Of a stretch of 64,000 bases of DNA, positions 54,114-63,040 are shown one piece after another. Made by a program: the position numbers and the translations under genes. The notes beneath the pieces are model-generated. The model searched no databases, was not told the DNA's origin, and saw only the letters and a list, made by a program, of their open reading frames with translations. The stretch is from Paenibacillus polygoni (GTDB lineage: Bacteria; Bacillota; Bacilli; Paenibacillales; Paenibacillaceae). The first letter of the stretch is position 1, and every line of letters starts with the position of its first letter. The stretch covers positions 1,125,501 to 1,189,500 of the forward strand of contig NZ_CP127162.1 of assembly GCF_030263935.1 (NCBI RefSeq). Reading direction: 5' to 3'.

Positions 54114-54560
54114 ATGAACCAGGAAGTCAAATTGTCGCAGTACACCGCTATATTACTAGAGAATGCAAGAAGAAGCGGGCTTACGAATGAGGAGATTGTA
54201 GAAGCAGTACAAACGGAAAATACGGAGCTGTTAAAAGCTGCCGAGCGCCCGCATTATACATACGAGTCTTTTTTCTCTTATGCAAAAGAACATGGCGAAG
54301 ATATAGAGAAAGCAATAAAGGAAGGCTACCGAATTACGTTTAATACGAATAATGGACTCAAGAACTGGATCGCAGCAACATTTCAGCTTGATCCAAACAA
54401 AGATTTCTCCCTAGGAGAGGGACGGATCGAAGGTCTGGTCTTGTCCGAACCCCAAGTAGAAAAACTAGAGCAGACTCTTGCATTTAATTGGGAGATAAAA
54501 GAAAACAGGCAAACAGCAGACGGGCGCAAACAGCTTACGCTGGGCATTCGCGGACAATAA
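54114..54560 (+). CDS. conserved hypothetical protein
   Basis: 148 residues, starting at the ATG after GAAGAGGAGTG; a longer frame begins at 54078. The product begins MNQEVKLSQYTAILLENARR and contains GYRITFNTNNGLKNWIAATF and EGLVLSEPQVEKLEQTLAF. Helical N terminus, mixed C terminus, no signal or membrane segment. I do not recognise a family. It lies 32 bases before the MBL-fold gene and may be co-transcribed with it. Confidence 0.72.
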   Translation: MNQEVKLSQYTAILLENARRSGLTNEEIVEAVQTENTELLKAAERPHYTYESFFSYAKEHGEDIEKAIKEGYRITFNTNNGLKNWIAATFQLDPNKDFSLGEGRIEGLVLSEPQVEKLEQTLAFNWEIKENRQTADGRKQLTLGIRGQ

Positions 54561-54592
54561 GGAACACGAGACACAAGAAAGGAGAATGATTC

Positions 54593-55378
54593 ATGACAAA
54601 ATATAATAAGCTGACCTTTCTTGGTACGGGTGACGCTATGGGTGTGCCGAGGCTATATTGTGATTGTAAAGTGTGTGAGGAAGCAAGAACAACCGGGGAG
54701 AATCGCCGGTATCGCTCTTCGGTTTTTGTAGAGAGTGCTGAGGGTGAGTTTTTCATTGATGGAGGGCCCGATTTTCGGCACCAGATGGAAATGATGGAGA
54801 AACGTAAACTTCACACGATGCTGGTGACACATCCTCATTTTGATCATATTGGCGGACTTCCTGAATGGGCTGATGCTTGCCGGTGGCTTGGAGAGAAGGG
54901 TAAGCTCTATGCACCGCAAGAAGTGCTGAATGCGATTCAGGAACAGTTTCCTTGGCTAGGGAACCATATCGAGATGATACCGGTTGATCTGGAGAATGGT
55001 CTTGTGCTTGCGGGATTCCACATCCGGGCCTGGAAAGTAAACCATGGGAAGAACGGTTACTCCTATGCATATCGTCTTGAGAAGGATGGGTACATATGGG
55101 TGTACTGCTCTGATTCTATTAACTTAAGCGAAGAAGAACAAAAATTGCTGTATGGTCTTGATCTGCTTGTGCTGGGTACAAGTTTTTATCATGAGGAAGC
55201 TGCTTTTGAAACTCGGTCGGTATACGACATGATGGAAGCCCAAGAACTCATTGCCAAGGTAAAGCCAAAACAAACAATTTTCACTCATATGTCTCATGAC
55301 GTTGATCTACGCAAAGACTATACGTTAAGCCCAGATATCATGCTTGCTTATACCGGGCTAACGCATTCGTTACAATAA
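54593..55378 (+). CDS. MBL-fold metal-dependent hydrolase, PhnP-like
   Basis: 261 residues. The metallo-beta-lactamase motif is THPHFDHIGGL (HxHxDH), with further ligands in KVNHGKNG and THMSHDV. The N terminus (FLGTGDAMGVPRLYCDCKVC) has the Cys pattern and GTGxxxGVP motif of PhnP-type phosphodiesterases. In PhnP the reaction is hydrolysis of a cyclic ribose phosphate; here no phn genes are near, so the substrate is unknown. RBS AAAGGAGAATG. Confidence 0.9.
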   Translation: MTKYNKLTFLGTGDAMGVPRLYCDCKVCEEARTTGENRRYRSSVFVESAEGEFFIDGGPDFRHQMEMMEKRKLHTMLVTHPHFDHIGGLPEWADACRWLGEKGKLYAPQEVLNAIQEQFPWLGNHIEMIPVDLENGLVLAGFHIRAWKVNHGKNGYSYAYRLEKDGYIWVYCSDSINLSEEEQKLLYGLDLLVLGTSFYHEEAAFETRSVYDMMEAQELIAKVKPKQTIFTHMSHDVDLRKDYTLSPDIMLAYTGLTHSLQ

Positions 55379-55428
55379 GGCTTCTCTCTTTGTGGGCATG
55401 TAGATAAGATTGTGGCAAAATAAATCAA

Positions 55429-55459
55429 GTAAGACAGAGGATTTTCTCTGTCTTTTTTC
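55429..55459 (+). terminator. terminator after MBL gene
   Basis: AAGACAGAG-GATTTT-CTCTGTCTT, then T run. Confidence 0.88.
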
Positions 55460-55571
55460 ATACAACAAAACCTCTTCTCGTAAGAAAGGAGAGAGGTTTA
55501 TATTGACTTAAATTATGTAGTTAATTTACGTAGTTAAAATATGTAGTATCGCATTATGTGTACATTATGCA

Positions 55572-56081
55572 TTAGTAAGTATGTTTTTTTGGACGGAAGA
55601 GAACGTAAGCTCCAACAACGATAAGCAGGAGAGCAAGGATCGGCTGGATGATGGAGAACTGACTAAGCATGGAACCAATAGAGAACGCGATGAAGAAAAT
55701 AAAGGATAGTACAGCCAATATATTGATGGGAATCAGCAGGTATTTGTTTCTGGTACCGAACCAGTAAAGTTCGAATAATCCTACGGCTGGTGCCAGGATA
55801 AATCCAGGCCACATGGTAATCCAGCTGTCTGTAACAATGGCGATCTGGCAAGTCAGTCCTGCGGTGAGAAGAATACCTCCTGGAACGAGAAGCCCAATTC
55901 CGCGGCCGATCAGTGAGAAGTACATCCAGTGAAAAAATACACCCAGCGGGATAAGGAAGAAAGTCGGCCAGAAGTAGCCAAAAATAGAGCCGGTTCCGAT
56001 ATCCTTACCGGAGTTCATAAGCAGAAAAATACCGATCAAAATGAGCAGCGGGGCGATCAGATTTTGCTTCCTTAATCTCAA
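55572..56081 (-). CDS. small polytopic membrane protein
   Basis: About 169 residues with five hydrophobic segments (LIAPLLILIGIFLLM, FWPTFFLIPLGVFFHWMY, GLLVPGGILLTAGLTC, ILAVLSFIFFIAF, ILALLLIVVGAYVLF) and a short basic C terminus (RPKKHTY). It resembles the DUF5668/LiaF-N type of membrane region found in many Firmicutes proteins, but without a soluble domain. Start TTG at 56081 with AAAGGAG eight bases upstream; GTG 56090 is an alternative. Function unknown. Confidence 0.7.
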   Translation of the reverse strand: MRLRKQNLIAPLLILIGIFLLMNSGKDIGTGSIFGYFWPTFFLIPLGVFFHWMYFSLIGRGIGLLVPGGILLTAGLTCQIAIVTDSWITMWPGFILAPAVGLFELYWFGTRNKYLLIPINILAVLSFIFFIAFSIGSMLSQFSIIQPILALLLIVVGAYVLFRPKKHTY

Positions 56082-56272
56082 ATGGATCACTCCTTTCTAT
56101 AAATTTCAATTACAACTACACGTATCATAACAAAAAGAGGATAGGCTGTAACCGGTCTAGAGAAAGTGAAGTGCACTAGACTTAAGTCCAGTTTTTTACA
56201 AATAATGAATGATGGTTTCATTCATAAAAAAGGCACAGTTCTATGAACTGTACCCGTGTGCTTAGTATTTTA

Positions 56273-57298
56273 TTATTCTGCAATTTCATAAAATCCGTAG
56301 AGTTCATCAAGAAGTAAGTTAGCGGCGAGAATACCGCCGGCTGTATTCCATATGGCATCATCTACTTTATATGCACGGCCATTTTTGACTGCGCTTAGGT
56401 TTTGCCAGAGTGGGTCTTGTACCATCTCTGTTTCGGTATCATTTCCTTTGCCGTCGCCTGTGTCATAGGTAAAGTAGAAAAGGCGATCTGCATCCGCTTC
56501 TGGCAAACGTTCCTTCGTAATCTCATCTACGAATTCAGTTGCATTTTGGGTAAGTTCTGTCCTCCCCAGTCCTATTTTTGCAAAGATGTTACCTGTGAAA
56601 GTATCGGTATGATAAATTCTGGTTTTGCCAGCCATAAAACGAACCACAGATACCGTTTCATTCACTTTATCGCCTGCTTTAGATTTGAAATCCGCAATGC
56701 GATCATTGAATTCGGTGATTTTTGCTGCGCCTTCTTCGGTTTTATTCAGTGCCTCTGCATATAGTTTGAAGTTGATCTCCCAGTCTCCGCGAAGATCCTC
56801 AGCCATAACAGTTGGGGCAATCGCTTTTAACTGATCATAGACTTTTTCTTGGCGCATTTTATTACCGATAATTAGATCAGGCTGCAAACCTGCGATAAGT
56901 TCAAGGTTCGGCTGACTCTCATCACCGACTACCGTTACACCTTCCATCTGATCTTTGATATGGGCGTACCAAGGATCACCTGTCCATGATTTCACAGCCC
57001 CGACGGGTGTAACTCCTAGAGCAAGCAGTGCCTCTGTTCCTTCGTTGGTCAGAATAACGACTTTCTGCGGTGTTCCTTTTATTTTTGTTTCACCCATTGC
57101 ATGTTTTACCGTGTATGTATCCGTATTTGTTGTTCCTTCGCTTGTTGTATTGCTGGATGCCGGCTGTGCAGGTTCATTACCTGAACTGCCTTCCGTCGTC
57201 TGGCTCCCACAACCAGCTAGAACGAGAATGAGCATAAGCATTGCCGCTCCGAGTAAGTGAAAAGGATGTTTCTTTGTATGTACGTTAAAAGCCCCCAT
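56273..57298 (-). CDS. iron-siderophore ABC substrate-binding lipoprotein
   Basis: About 341 residues, periplasmic-binding class III (FepB/FecB/YfiY-like). Lipobox LVLAGC, Ser/Thr linker, then YTVKHAMGETKIKGTPQKVV (a typical start), NEGTEALLALGVTPVGAVKS, ELIAGLQPDLIIGNKMRQEK. It captures ferric siderophores outside the membrane. The frame extends to 57349, but AGGGGGAACTGG precedes the ATG at 57298. Its promoter carries a perfect Fur box; the permeases and ATPase are divergent. Confidence 0.93.
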   Translation of the reverse strand: MGAFNVHTKKHPFHLLGAAMLMLILVLAGCGSQTTEGSSGNEPAQPASSNTTSEGTTNTDTYTVKHAMGETKIKGTPQKVVILTNEGTEALLALGVTPVGAVKSWTGDPWYAHIKDQMEGVTVVGDESQPNLELIAGLQPDLIIGNKMRQEKVYDQLKAIAPTVMAEDLRGDWEINFKLYAEALNKTEEGAAKITEFNDRIADFKSKAGDKVNETVSVVRFMAGKTRIYHTDTFTGNIFAKIGLGRTELTQNATEFVDEITKERLPEADADRLFYFTYDTGDGKGNDTETEMVQDPLWQNLSAVKNGRAYKVDDAIWNTAGGILAANLLLDELYGFYEIAE

Positions 57299-57326
57299 GT
57301 AACCAGTTCCCCCTGAAATAATATAT

Positions 57327-57341
57327 TGATAATGATTATCA
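57327..57341. promoter_or_regulatory. Fur box, substrate-binding gene side
   Basis: TGATAATGATTATCA matches the 7-1-7 Fur consensus perfectly. It lies just downstream of the predicted minus-strand start. Confidence 0.9.
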
Positions 57342-57354
57342 GTTAACAACCATG

Positions 57355-57383
57355 AATATATAACCAGTTTCTACCATTGTCAA
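57355..57383 (-). promoter_or_regulatory. promoter of the substrate-binding gene
   Basis: On the minus strand TTGACA (57383-57378), 17-base spacer, TATATT (57360-57355). Confidence 0.75.
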
Positions 57384-57391
57384 GCATTAAT

Positions 57392-57406
57392 TGAGAATGA
57401 TAATCA
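57392..57406. promoter_or_regulatory. Fur box, permease operon side
   Basis: TGAGAATGATAATCA differs from TGATAATNATTATCA at two positions and ends 6 bases before the plus-strand -35. Confidence 0.75.
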
Positions 57407-57412
57407 AAAAGA

Positions 57413-57442
57413 TTGACAGATCTTTCTGACTTCTACTAAAAT
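57413..57442 (+). promoter_or_regulatory. promoter of the iron permease operon
   Basis: TTGACA (57413-57418), 18-base spacer, TAAAAT (57437-57442). Confidence 0.75.
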
Positions 57443-57512
57443 TGCGGAGTGTACTACTAGATGGAAATTTATACATAAAATGATATATACAAAATAAGTA
57501 GAGGGATTAATC

Positions 57513-58499
57513 ATGCGCATCTTGGGTCTTACCTTGTCTATTGGTCTACTGATTCTTGCTATGATGAGTAGTGTTGTTTTTGGTGTCACCCACATTCCTT
57601 TGTCCGTTATTTGGCAGTCTTTGACTGAACCCAATGGAAGTACAGAGCATTTAATTATACAGACGGCAAGGATACCTCGTGCGCTGATTGCTGCAGCAGT
57701 TGGCGGGAGTCTTGCCGTAGCAGGTGCCGTAATGCAGGTGATCACCCGTAATCCAATCGCTTCTCCGAGCACCTTAGGTGTGAATGCAGGTGCTGCTTTT
57801 TTCGTCGTTGTAGCTACAGGTTGGTTAGGTGTATCTGGTCTTCAACAAACGACTTGGGTCGCTCTTTTGGGAGCGGCAGTAAGCGGCGGGGTTGTATTTT
57901 TTCTTGGAAGTATGGGCCGGGACGGAATGACACCTGTGAAAATCACACTAGCCGGTGCTTCCATGACTGCCTTTTTTCATTCGCTCACTCAAGGTTTAAT
58001 GCTGTCAGATGGAAAGATGTTTGACCAGGTGCTAATATGGCTTGTCGGATCAGTTGCTGGCAGGGAACTAGATCAGCTTAAGGCAGTCGTTCCTTATATG
58101 GGGATAGGGCTGTTGATTGCACTCCTGCTGTCAAGGCATCTTAACGTATTATCCATGGGAGATGATATTGCGGCAGGGCTTGGACAGAAGACGGCTATGA
58201 TTAAAATTCTCTCTGCCGTCTCTATTATTTTACTAGCAGGTGCATCGGTTGCTGCTGCGGGTCCTATCGCGTTTATAGGCATCATTATTCCGCATATCAT
58301 GAAGTTTTTTCTTCCGAATGATTATCGCTGGATTTTACCGTATAGTTTCGTATGGGGTGCTGTACTCCTTGTTTCCGCAGATGTGCTGTCCCGCTATATT
58401 GCGATGCCCAAAGAGGTGCCGGTCGGCGTTATGACGGCGATCATCGGCGTTCCGTTCTTTGTCTATATTGCAAGAAAGGGAGGGCGGCAAGGAGCATGA
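57513..58499 (+). CDS. FecCD-family iron-siderophore permease 1
   Basis: 328-residue BtuC/FecCD-type permease with about nine helices. Family motif LAVAGAVMQVITRNPIASPSTLGVNAGA is near residue 70; later ASVAAAGPIAFIGIIIPHIMKFF and the EPS-type C-terminal loop are visible. It pairs with the next gene to form the channel. RBS GAGGGATTAATC before the ATG. Its stop overlaps the next start by 4 bases. Confidence 0.93.
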   Translation: MRILGLTLSIGLLILAMMSSVVFGVTHIPLSVIWQSLTEPNGSTEHLIIQTARIPRALIAAAVGGSLAVAGAVMQVITRNPIASPSTLGVNAGAAFFVVVATGWLGVSGLQQTTWVALLGAAVSGGVVFFLGSMGRDGMTPVKITLAGASMTAFFHSLTQGLMLSDGKMFDQVLIWLVGSVAGRELDQLKAVVPYMGIGLLIALLLSRHLNVLSMGDDIAAGLGQKTAMIKILSAVSIILLAGASVAAAGPIAFIGIIIPHIMKFFLPNDYRWILPYSFVWGAVLLVSADVLSRYIAMPKEVPVGVMTAIIGVPFFVYIARKGGRQGA

Positions 58500-59539
58500 G
58501 CAAATACAAGTCATTTCAAACGTCTAACGGCAAACTTTCATTTCTAATTGAAAAAAGAACCGTATGGGTTACGTTTATTCTGTTCATCCTCTGTGCTGCA
58601 TTCATGGTGATCTCAACGGGAATCGGAAGTCAGTACATTTCTCCTTCGCAAGTGATAAGCTCTATTTTTGGTCAAGGAGATAAAACGGTAGAAATTATTG
58701 TAGAAAAATTGAGACTGCCGCGTATTCTGACTGCTGTACTCGTTGGATCTTCTCTTGCAGTTGCAGGGGCCGTGCTGCAAGGAGTAATCCGAAATCCGCT
58801 TGCATCACCAGACGTAACGGGAATCACAGACGGAGCCTCACTTGGAGCGGTGCTTTTTATATTTTTCACATCTGGTACGATTTCCATAAAATTTATGCCG
58901 CTCGCTGCGATCCTGGGCGCTTTTCTAGTGACGGGATTGTTATATGTACTGGCATGGAGGGGTGGCGTTACGCCTTTGCGCCTCGTGCTGGTGGGTACAG
59001 GCCTTGCAGCTGCGCTTAAATCGATCTCTTACATGTTTATTATTGCAGGTCCAATGCAGCTGGCGGAGCGGTCGATTACCTTTATGACGGGAAGTATCTA
59101 TGGAGCTTCGTGGGATTCAGATGTGTACATCTTACTTCCTTGGGTCGCCATTCTGTTGCCATTAACCTGGCTCCAAGCGAGGAAGGTTAACATTCAAGCC
59201 CTTGGAGATGAAGTAGCAGTAAGCGCAGGAGCACATGTGCAGAAGCATCGGCTGCTGCTTATCGTGCTCAGTGTGGCACTTGCGGGATCAGCCATCGCTA
59301 TTGGCGGCACCATTGCATTTATTGGGCTAATGGCACCGCATATGGCGAGGAAGCTCGTAGGGCCTTCCTTTGGAAGTGTGGTGCCGGTAAGTGCGCTGCT
59401 CGGAGCCTTGATCTTATTGATAGCCGATCTAGTGGCGCGGACTGCGTTTCTTCCTGCGGATGTTCCGGCAGGTGTATTCACTGCAGCCATTGGCGCTCCG
59501 TTCTTTATGTATCAGCTATATAGAAGCCGAAATCATTGA
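58496..59539 (+). CDS. FecCD-family iron-siderophore permease 2
   Basis: 347 residues from the ATG at 58496, with GGCAAGGAG before it; the upstream open frame to 58352 overlaps the first permease and is not used. A basic N-terminal segment of about 25 residues, then helices with [22 protein letters not shown] and [22 protein letters not shown]. It forms a heterodimer with permease 1. The next ATPase gene starts about 40 bases downstream. Confidence 0.93.
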   Translation: MSKYKSFQTSNGKLSFLIEKRTVWVTFILFILCAAFMVISTGIGSQYISPSQVISSIFGQGDKTVEIIVEKLRLPRILTAVLVGSSLAVAGAVLQGVIRNPLASPDVTGITDGASLGAVLFIFFTSGTISIKFMPLAAILGAFLVTGLLYVLAWRGGVTPLRLVLVGTGLAAALKSISYMFIIAGPMQLAERSITFMTGSIYGASWDSDVYILLPWVAILLPLTWLQARKVNIQALGDEVAVSAGAHVQKHRLLLIVLSVALAGSAIAIGGTIAFIGLMAPHMARKLVGPSFGSVVPVSALLGALILLIADLVARTAFLPADVPAGVFTAAIGAPFFMYQLYRSRNH

Positions 59540-59577
59540 CTTTATATACTAGGAATCTGGGAAGGAATGAATGGCGA

Positions 59578-60417
59578 ATGGATATTTTGTGCGCCGAGAA
59601 GCTGGGACTCTCATACGGAGATGCATACATTTTTGAAAATATGGATGTAGCCATTCCGCAAGGAAAAATAACCGTGTTCATCGGGAGTAACGGCTGCGGG
59701 AAATCAACGCTGCTGCGTTCCCTTGCAAGACTACTAAAGCCTCAGCAAGGGTCTGTCATTCTAGATGGCGAACAAATCGCAGAGATGAAGACAAAGGACA
59801 TTGCCCGTAAGCTCGCTATTCTTCCGCAGGGACCTGTTGCTCCTGAAGGACTTACAGTGCTCCAGCTGGTGAAACAAGGGAGATACCCTTACCAGACCTG
59901 GCTAAAGCAGTGGTCGCCAGAAGATGAGCAGGCCGTGGATAGAGCTTTGGTCTCTACGAAAATGAAGGAACTTAAAGGTCGGACCGTAGATTCCTTGTCT
60001 GGCGGCCAAAGACAGCGGGCTTGGATTGCGATGACGCTGGCGCAAGAAACACCGGTCATTCTGCTAGATGAGCCAACGACCTACCTAGATCTGACCCACC
60101 AGATTGAAGTGCTGGATCTGCTGTATGATTTGAATCGATCAGAGCAGCGTACGATTGTAATGGTGCTTCACGATATCAACCTGGCTTGTCGTTATGCGGA
60201 TCATATTGTAGCAATCAAAAACGGGGGTATAGAAGCGACAGGGCATCCAGCAGCTGTGATCAATGCAGAACTTATGGAAAAGGTTTTTGACCTAAGGTGT
60301 CATATTATTCCCGATCCTATATTCGGGACTCCACTGTGCATTCCTCACGGTAAAGGCGGACTTCATAAGCCTCTTAAGGAGACAGTAAGTATAAATAACC
60401 AAATGATTTCACAATAA
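59578..60417 (+). CDS. iron-siderophore ABC ATPase (FecE/FhuC-like)
   Basis: 280 residues. Walker [21 protein letters not shown] (about 38), Q-loop [20 protein letters not shown], signature [17 protein letters not shown], Walker [14 protein letters not shown] and His-loop [12 protein letters not shown], all with the FecE/FhuC pattern ([13 protein letters not shown]). It energises the two permeases. The frame extends to TTG 59536 overlapping the previous stop; the ATG at 59578 after GGGAAGG is preferred. The tail ends in a Fur-regulated operon terminator. Confidence 0.93.
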   Translation: MDILCAEKLGLSYGDAYIFENMDVAIPQGKITVFIGSNGCGKSTLLRSLARLLKPQQGSVILDGEQIAEMKTKDIARKLAILPQGPVAPEGLTVLQLVKQGRYPYQTWLKQWSPEDEQAVDRALVSTKMKELKGRTVDSLSGGQRQRAWIAMTLAQETPVILLDEPTTYLDLTHQIEVLDLLYDLNRSEQRTIVMVLHDINLACRYADHIVAIKNGGIEATGHPAAVINAELMEKVFDLRCHIIPDPIFGTPLCIPHGKGGLHKPLKETVSINNQMISQ

Positions 60418-60418
60418 A

Positions 60419-60455
60419 GGAAAGGAACCACGAGGATTGTGGTTCCTTTTTTTAG
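60419..60455 (+). terminator. terminator after iron operon
   Basis: AAAGGAACCAC-GAGGATT-GTGGTTCCTTT, then T run. Confidence 0.88.
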
Positions 60456-60464
60456 CTAGTATAT

Positions 60465-60992
60465 TTATCGAGAACTTCTCATTCGTTTAAAATCCTTATT
60501 TAAACTGGAATACTTCAGTTTTCTCATTCTTATCAAACTTTTAATGTCAGAGATATTATCATAGGAGAGCTGAATGTAGAAGTAGTTTATAAACTCTAAA
60601 ATAGCAAAAATATAAATGAAGAAGGCGATTGTTAATCCCTGTAGAGGTAAAGATGGATACCATTTAATGAAATCGAAGAAAAATATAACAATTGCGGTTA
60701 TAATCATAACTATATTCACCAATTTTAAATCATGTAACTGTCGTACAATCTTAATCGGGGTTATGGTCTTATTCTCATTTCTTAGCCTTTTACATTTTGC
60801 ATACCAATAAATCGTTCCTTGTAATAAAAGGAATTCTAAGAGTATAAAAGATATCCAAAACGAATATAGGGAATACAATTGTAAGCTGGGGAATACGTAA
60901 TTTACCAGATAACAAACAGGTACAAAAGTGATTATAGAAAACAATTCCCCTGTATATAAATAAACCAACCTTTTTTCTAATGTTTTTCTCAA
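60465..60992 (-). CDS. hypothetical membrane protein, AT-rich
   Basis: 175 residues with four hydrophobic helices (ELFSIITFVPVCYLVNYVF, FWISFILLEFLLLQGTIYW, LVNIVMIITAIVIFFFDFI, TIAFFIYIFAILEFINYFYI) and a basic C-terminal tail (KLKYSSLNKDFKRMRSSR). Start TTG, with AGAGGTG upstream. Its base composition is clearly more AT-rich than the iron operon. I recognise no family. With the next gene it forms an AT-rich pair of hypotheticals. Confidence 0.65.
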   Translation of the reverse strand: MRKTLEKRLVYLYTGELFSIITFVPVCYLVNYVFPSLQLYSLYSFWISFILLEFLLLQGTIYWYAKCKRLRNENKTITPIKIVRQLHDLKLVNIVMIITAIVIFFFDFIKWYPSLPLQGLTIAFFIYIFAILEFINYFYIQLSYDNISDIKSLIRMRKLKYSSLNKDFKRMRSSR

Positions 60993-61132
60993 AAGTAAAA
61001 CACCTCTTGATACACATTATATGGATTAAATTGGTAATAGAAAAGAGGCACTCATGCTTTCATGAAACGACCTGCAAAGAGTTAGTAAATAATTCTTATC
61101 TCTAGTCACTTTTATAATCCTATGCTCCAGTT

Positions 61133-61741
61133 TTAATCCCCACCATACTCAATTACTTCAATCTTATTTATCATAGCCTCAGGCATTTTTAACATAGCTT
61201 CTTCAAGTGTTGAGTATTTCTTATTATTCGATAGTAGATAGATCGTGGCTCCATCATGCCCAATGTGAAAAACACTGGCATCTTTTATATCACCAAGAAA
61301 AATAATATCAAATTCCTCATGATCCCCAACTTGTCCAACCCGGCAAGGATTTTTTTTTGTGCTGAGAATGCTTAAATCATTCGACGACATAGAGAATAAA
61401 TCAATCAATTTTGCAATTGAACATAATTCTTCTTTATTATTAGCCTTTACTACGCCGTACAAATGTTTACGTTTAGAATTTTCGATTTTTGTAACTTCAT
61501 AAGGCAGTGTGCACAATTCTAAAAACATAGGATGAAATCCCTTATCATAAATTACGCAATAATAGACAGGAAACTCATTTAAGTTATCTATCCATTCTGC
61601 AAATGGTTTGATTCTAAATCTTCCTGCTCCTGGACTGGATAGAGTGATTACATATTTAATTTCCTCATCTATTCCGAATTCGAAATCATCTACTATATCC
61701 TTTATTCTAATCTGCTCATTGGCGGCATAACCGATATCCAT
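61133..61741 (-). CDS. hypothetical protein, possible immunity- or Imm-like
   Basis: 202 residues, soluble, acidic. It begins MDIGYAANEQIRIKDIVDDF and contains LEMFLELCTLPYEVTK-like text (MFLELCTLPYEVTKIENSKR) and GHDGATIYLLSNNKKYSTLE. The length, acidity and AT-rich, isolated setting resemble immunity proteins of polymorphic toxins, but I see no motif that proves it and no toxin gene beside it. RBS AGGAGAG before the ATG. The function is unknown. Confidence 0.6.
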   Translation of the reverse strand: MDIGYAANEQIRIKDIVDDFEFGIDEEIKYVITLSSPGAGRFRIKPFAEWIDNLNEFPVYYCVIYDKGFHPMFLELCTLPYEVTKIENSKRKHLYGVVKANNKEELCSIAKLIDLFSMSSNDLSILSTKKNPCRVGQVGDHEEFDIIFLGDIKDASVFHIGHDGATIYLLSNNKKYSTLEEAMLKMPEAMINKIEVIEYGGD

Positions 61742-61952
61742 ATAAATCTCTCCTATTATCGAAATTGCTTTAACAAGAATAGTATAGAAAAGATGAACAA
61801 TAAGCTACTAAATAGGGAAAGCTGAGGACTCAATTCATAGCGAAAAAGACAGCTGATCGAATCCGTTGTATTTTTGCTTCACGTATAAAATTAGAGGATT
61901 TGAGTTAATTTAATGTAAATGAAGAAATACATAGAAGAGAGGGTTACTACAA

Positions 61953-62582
61953 GTGGAAGAAAATAATATTGTCGTTGCCGTGTTCAATGATGACAGCAAG
62001 GCTTACCAAGTTCTATCTGAATCCAAATCAAAAAGACATGAGCAATATCAAATTTTGGATGCAGCTGTCATTCAGAAGGAAAATGGGAAAATCGTTTTTA
62101 AAGATGGGTTTAGCTCACCAAGTGAAGCAGACACTTCGGCGTTAAAAAGCAGTCTAATTGGTTCCTTGATTGGAATTTTGGGCGGACCGATCGGTATTCT
62201 GCTTGGCGGAAGCATTGGTTCGATGATTGGGGCGAGCAAAGTCATAAATCGTCACAAGGAAGGCTTTAGCCTGATTGAGCGAACAGTGGCTGAACTATAT
62301 AACGGAGAAACTGCTTTTGTTGCCAATATAAAAGAAAATAATGAGGTCGCTTTTAATTACTTTCTTCAGCAGTATGATCCTACCTTTGTGTACCGAAAAG
62401 AAGTATCGATGATGGAACATGAAATGAACAAGGCAAGGGAGATGGAGCAGCAATTAGCTCAGGAGGAGGAAGAACGGAAAAGAAAAGAGCGAGTTGAAGA
62501 CATACAAGAAAAGGCAGAGGAAATGAAGGAACGGATTAAGTCGGAGTTTCATCGGATTAAAGAAAAATTAATGGAGAAATAA
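61953..62582 (+). CDS. DUF1269-like protein with glycine-rich helices and coiled coil
   Basis: 209 residues. An N-terminal domain (IVVAVFNDDSKAYQVLSESK) is followed by a Gly-rich hydrophobic segment (SSLIGSLIGILGGPIGILLG, then GSIGSMIGASK, about 68-95), a second alpha/beta part, and a long charged coiled coil from about 150 (EMEQQLAQEEEERKRKERVE). The arrangement is like DUF1269 proteins. Start GTG with GAGAGGG upstream. Possibly membrane-associated stress protein; function unknown. Confidence 0.7.
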   Translation: MEENNIVVAVFNDDSKAYQVLSESKSKRHEQYQILDAAVIQKENGKIVFKDGFSSPSEADTSALKSSLIGSLIGILGGPIGILLGGSIGSMIGASKVINRHKEGFSLIERTVAELYNGETAFVANIKENNEVAFNYFLQQYDPTFVYRKEVSMMEHEMNKAREMEQQLAQEEEERKRKERVEDIQEKAEEMKERIKSEFHRIKEKLMEK

Positions 62583-62612
62583 AAGTAAGAGAGCATTAAG
62601 AATGGATAAAGG

Positions 62613-62668
62613 AAGGGCATAAGATGGGAGGATCAAACTTTGATCCTTATCTTATGCCCTTTTTTGGG
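62613..62668 (+). terminator. terminator after DUF1269-like gene
   Basis: AAGGGCATAAGAT and ATCTTATGCCCTT enclose an inner GGATCAAA/TTTGATCC stem; T run follows. Confidence 0.85.
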
Positions 62669-62725
62669 TTGAACAAATGTATGTAAGTAAAGTAAGTATG
62701 CAAGTATGTATGATTGTATTGTATG

Positions 62726-62760
62726 GATTAGATTAGATTAGATTAGATTAGATTAGATTA
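62726..62760. repeat. (GATTA)7 microsatellite
   Basis: Seven exact tandem copies of GATTA. On the minus strand its last unit supplies the stop codon (TAA at 62758-62760) of the small membrane protein gene. Confidence 0.97.
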
Positions 62761-62874
62761 GGAGTCTTCTTCATCCCACTTTTTTGAATAACCTTTTTTG
62801 ATTGTATAGAAGAAGGAATACATCAAAAGCGCAGACACGACGACAACAAGTCCAATAAGCAGTCCTGATTCCAA
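62758..62874 (-). CDS. 38-residue membrane protein
   Basis: Reading from TTG at 62874 gives MESGLLIGLVVVVSALLMYS then FFYTIKKGYSKKWDEEDS: one helix and a charged tail. AGGGGGC lies seven bases before the TTG. Upstream, TTGTAA-N16-TATAGT on the minus strand (about 62947 to 62920) is a plausible promoter, which would put the longer frame's ATG at 62988 outside the transcript. That longer frame (76 residues, Cys-rich start) is the alternative. The function is unknown; similar tiny single-helix proteins are common in spore formers. Confidence 0.5.
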   Translation of the reverse strand: MESGLLIGLVVVVSALLMYSFFYTIKKGYSKKWDEEDS

Positions 62875-62997
62875 ATAGATAGCCCCCTGACTTTGTGAAT
62901 TAACGTGTACATAACGTATTCCTTTACTATACTCGAAAGGTATATTTTTACAACAGAAACAATGCTCTATATCTGTCGTGTCCTCCATATCACAAAT

Positions 62998-63030
62998 AAC
63001 CCCGAAACCAAATCGGTTCCGGGGCTAATT
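62998..63030 (-). terminator. terminator after second Cof gene
   Basis: On the minus strand CCCCGGAACC-GATTT-GGTTTCGGGG, then TTATTT. It separates the phosphatase from the small membrane gene. Confidence 0.75.
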
Positions 63031-63040
63031 TTAAAGGAGC

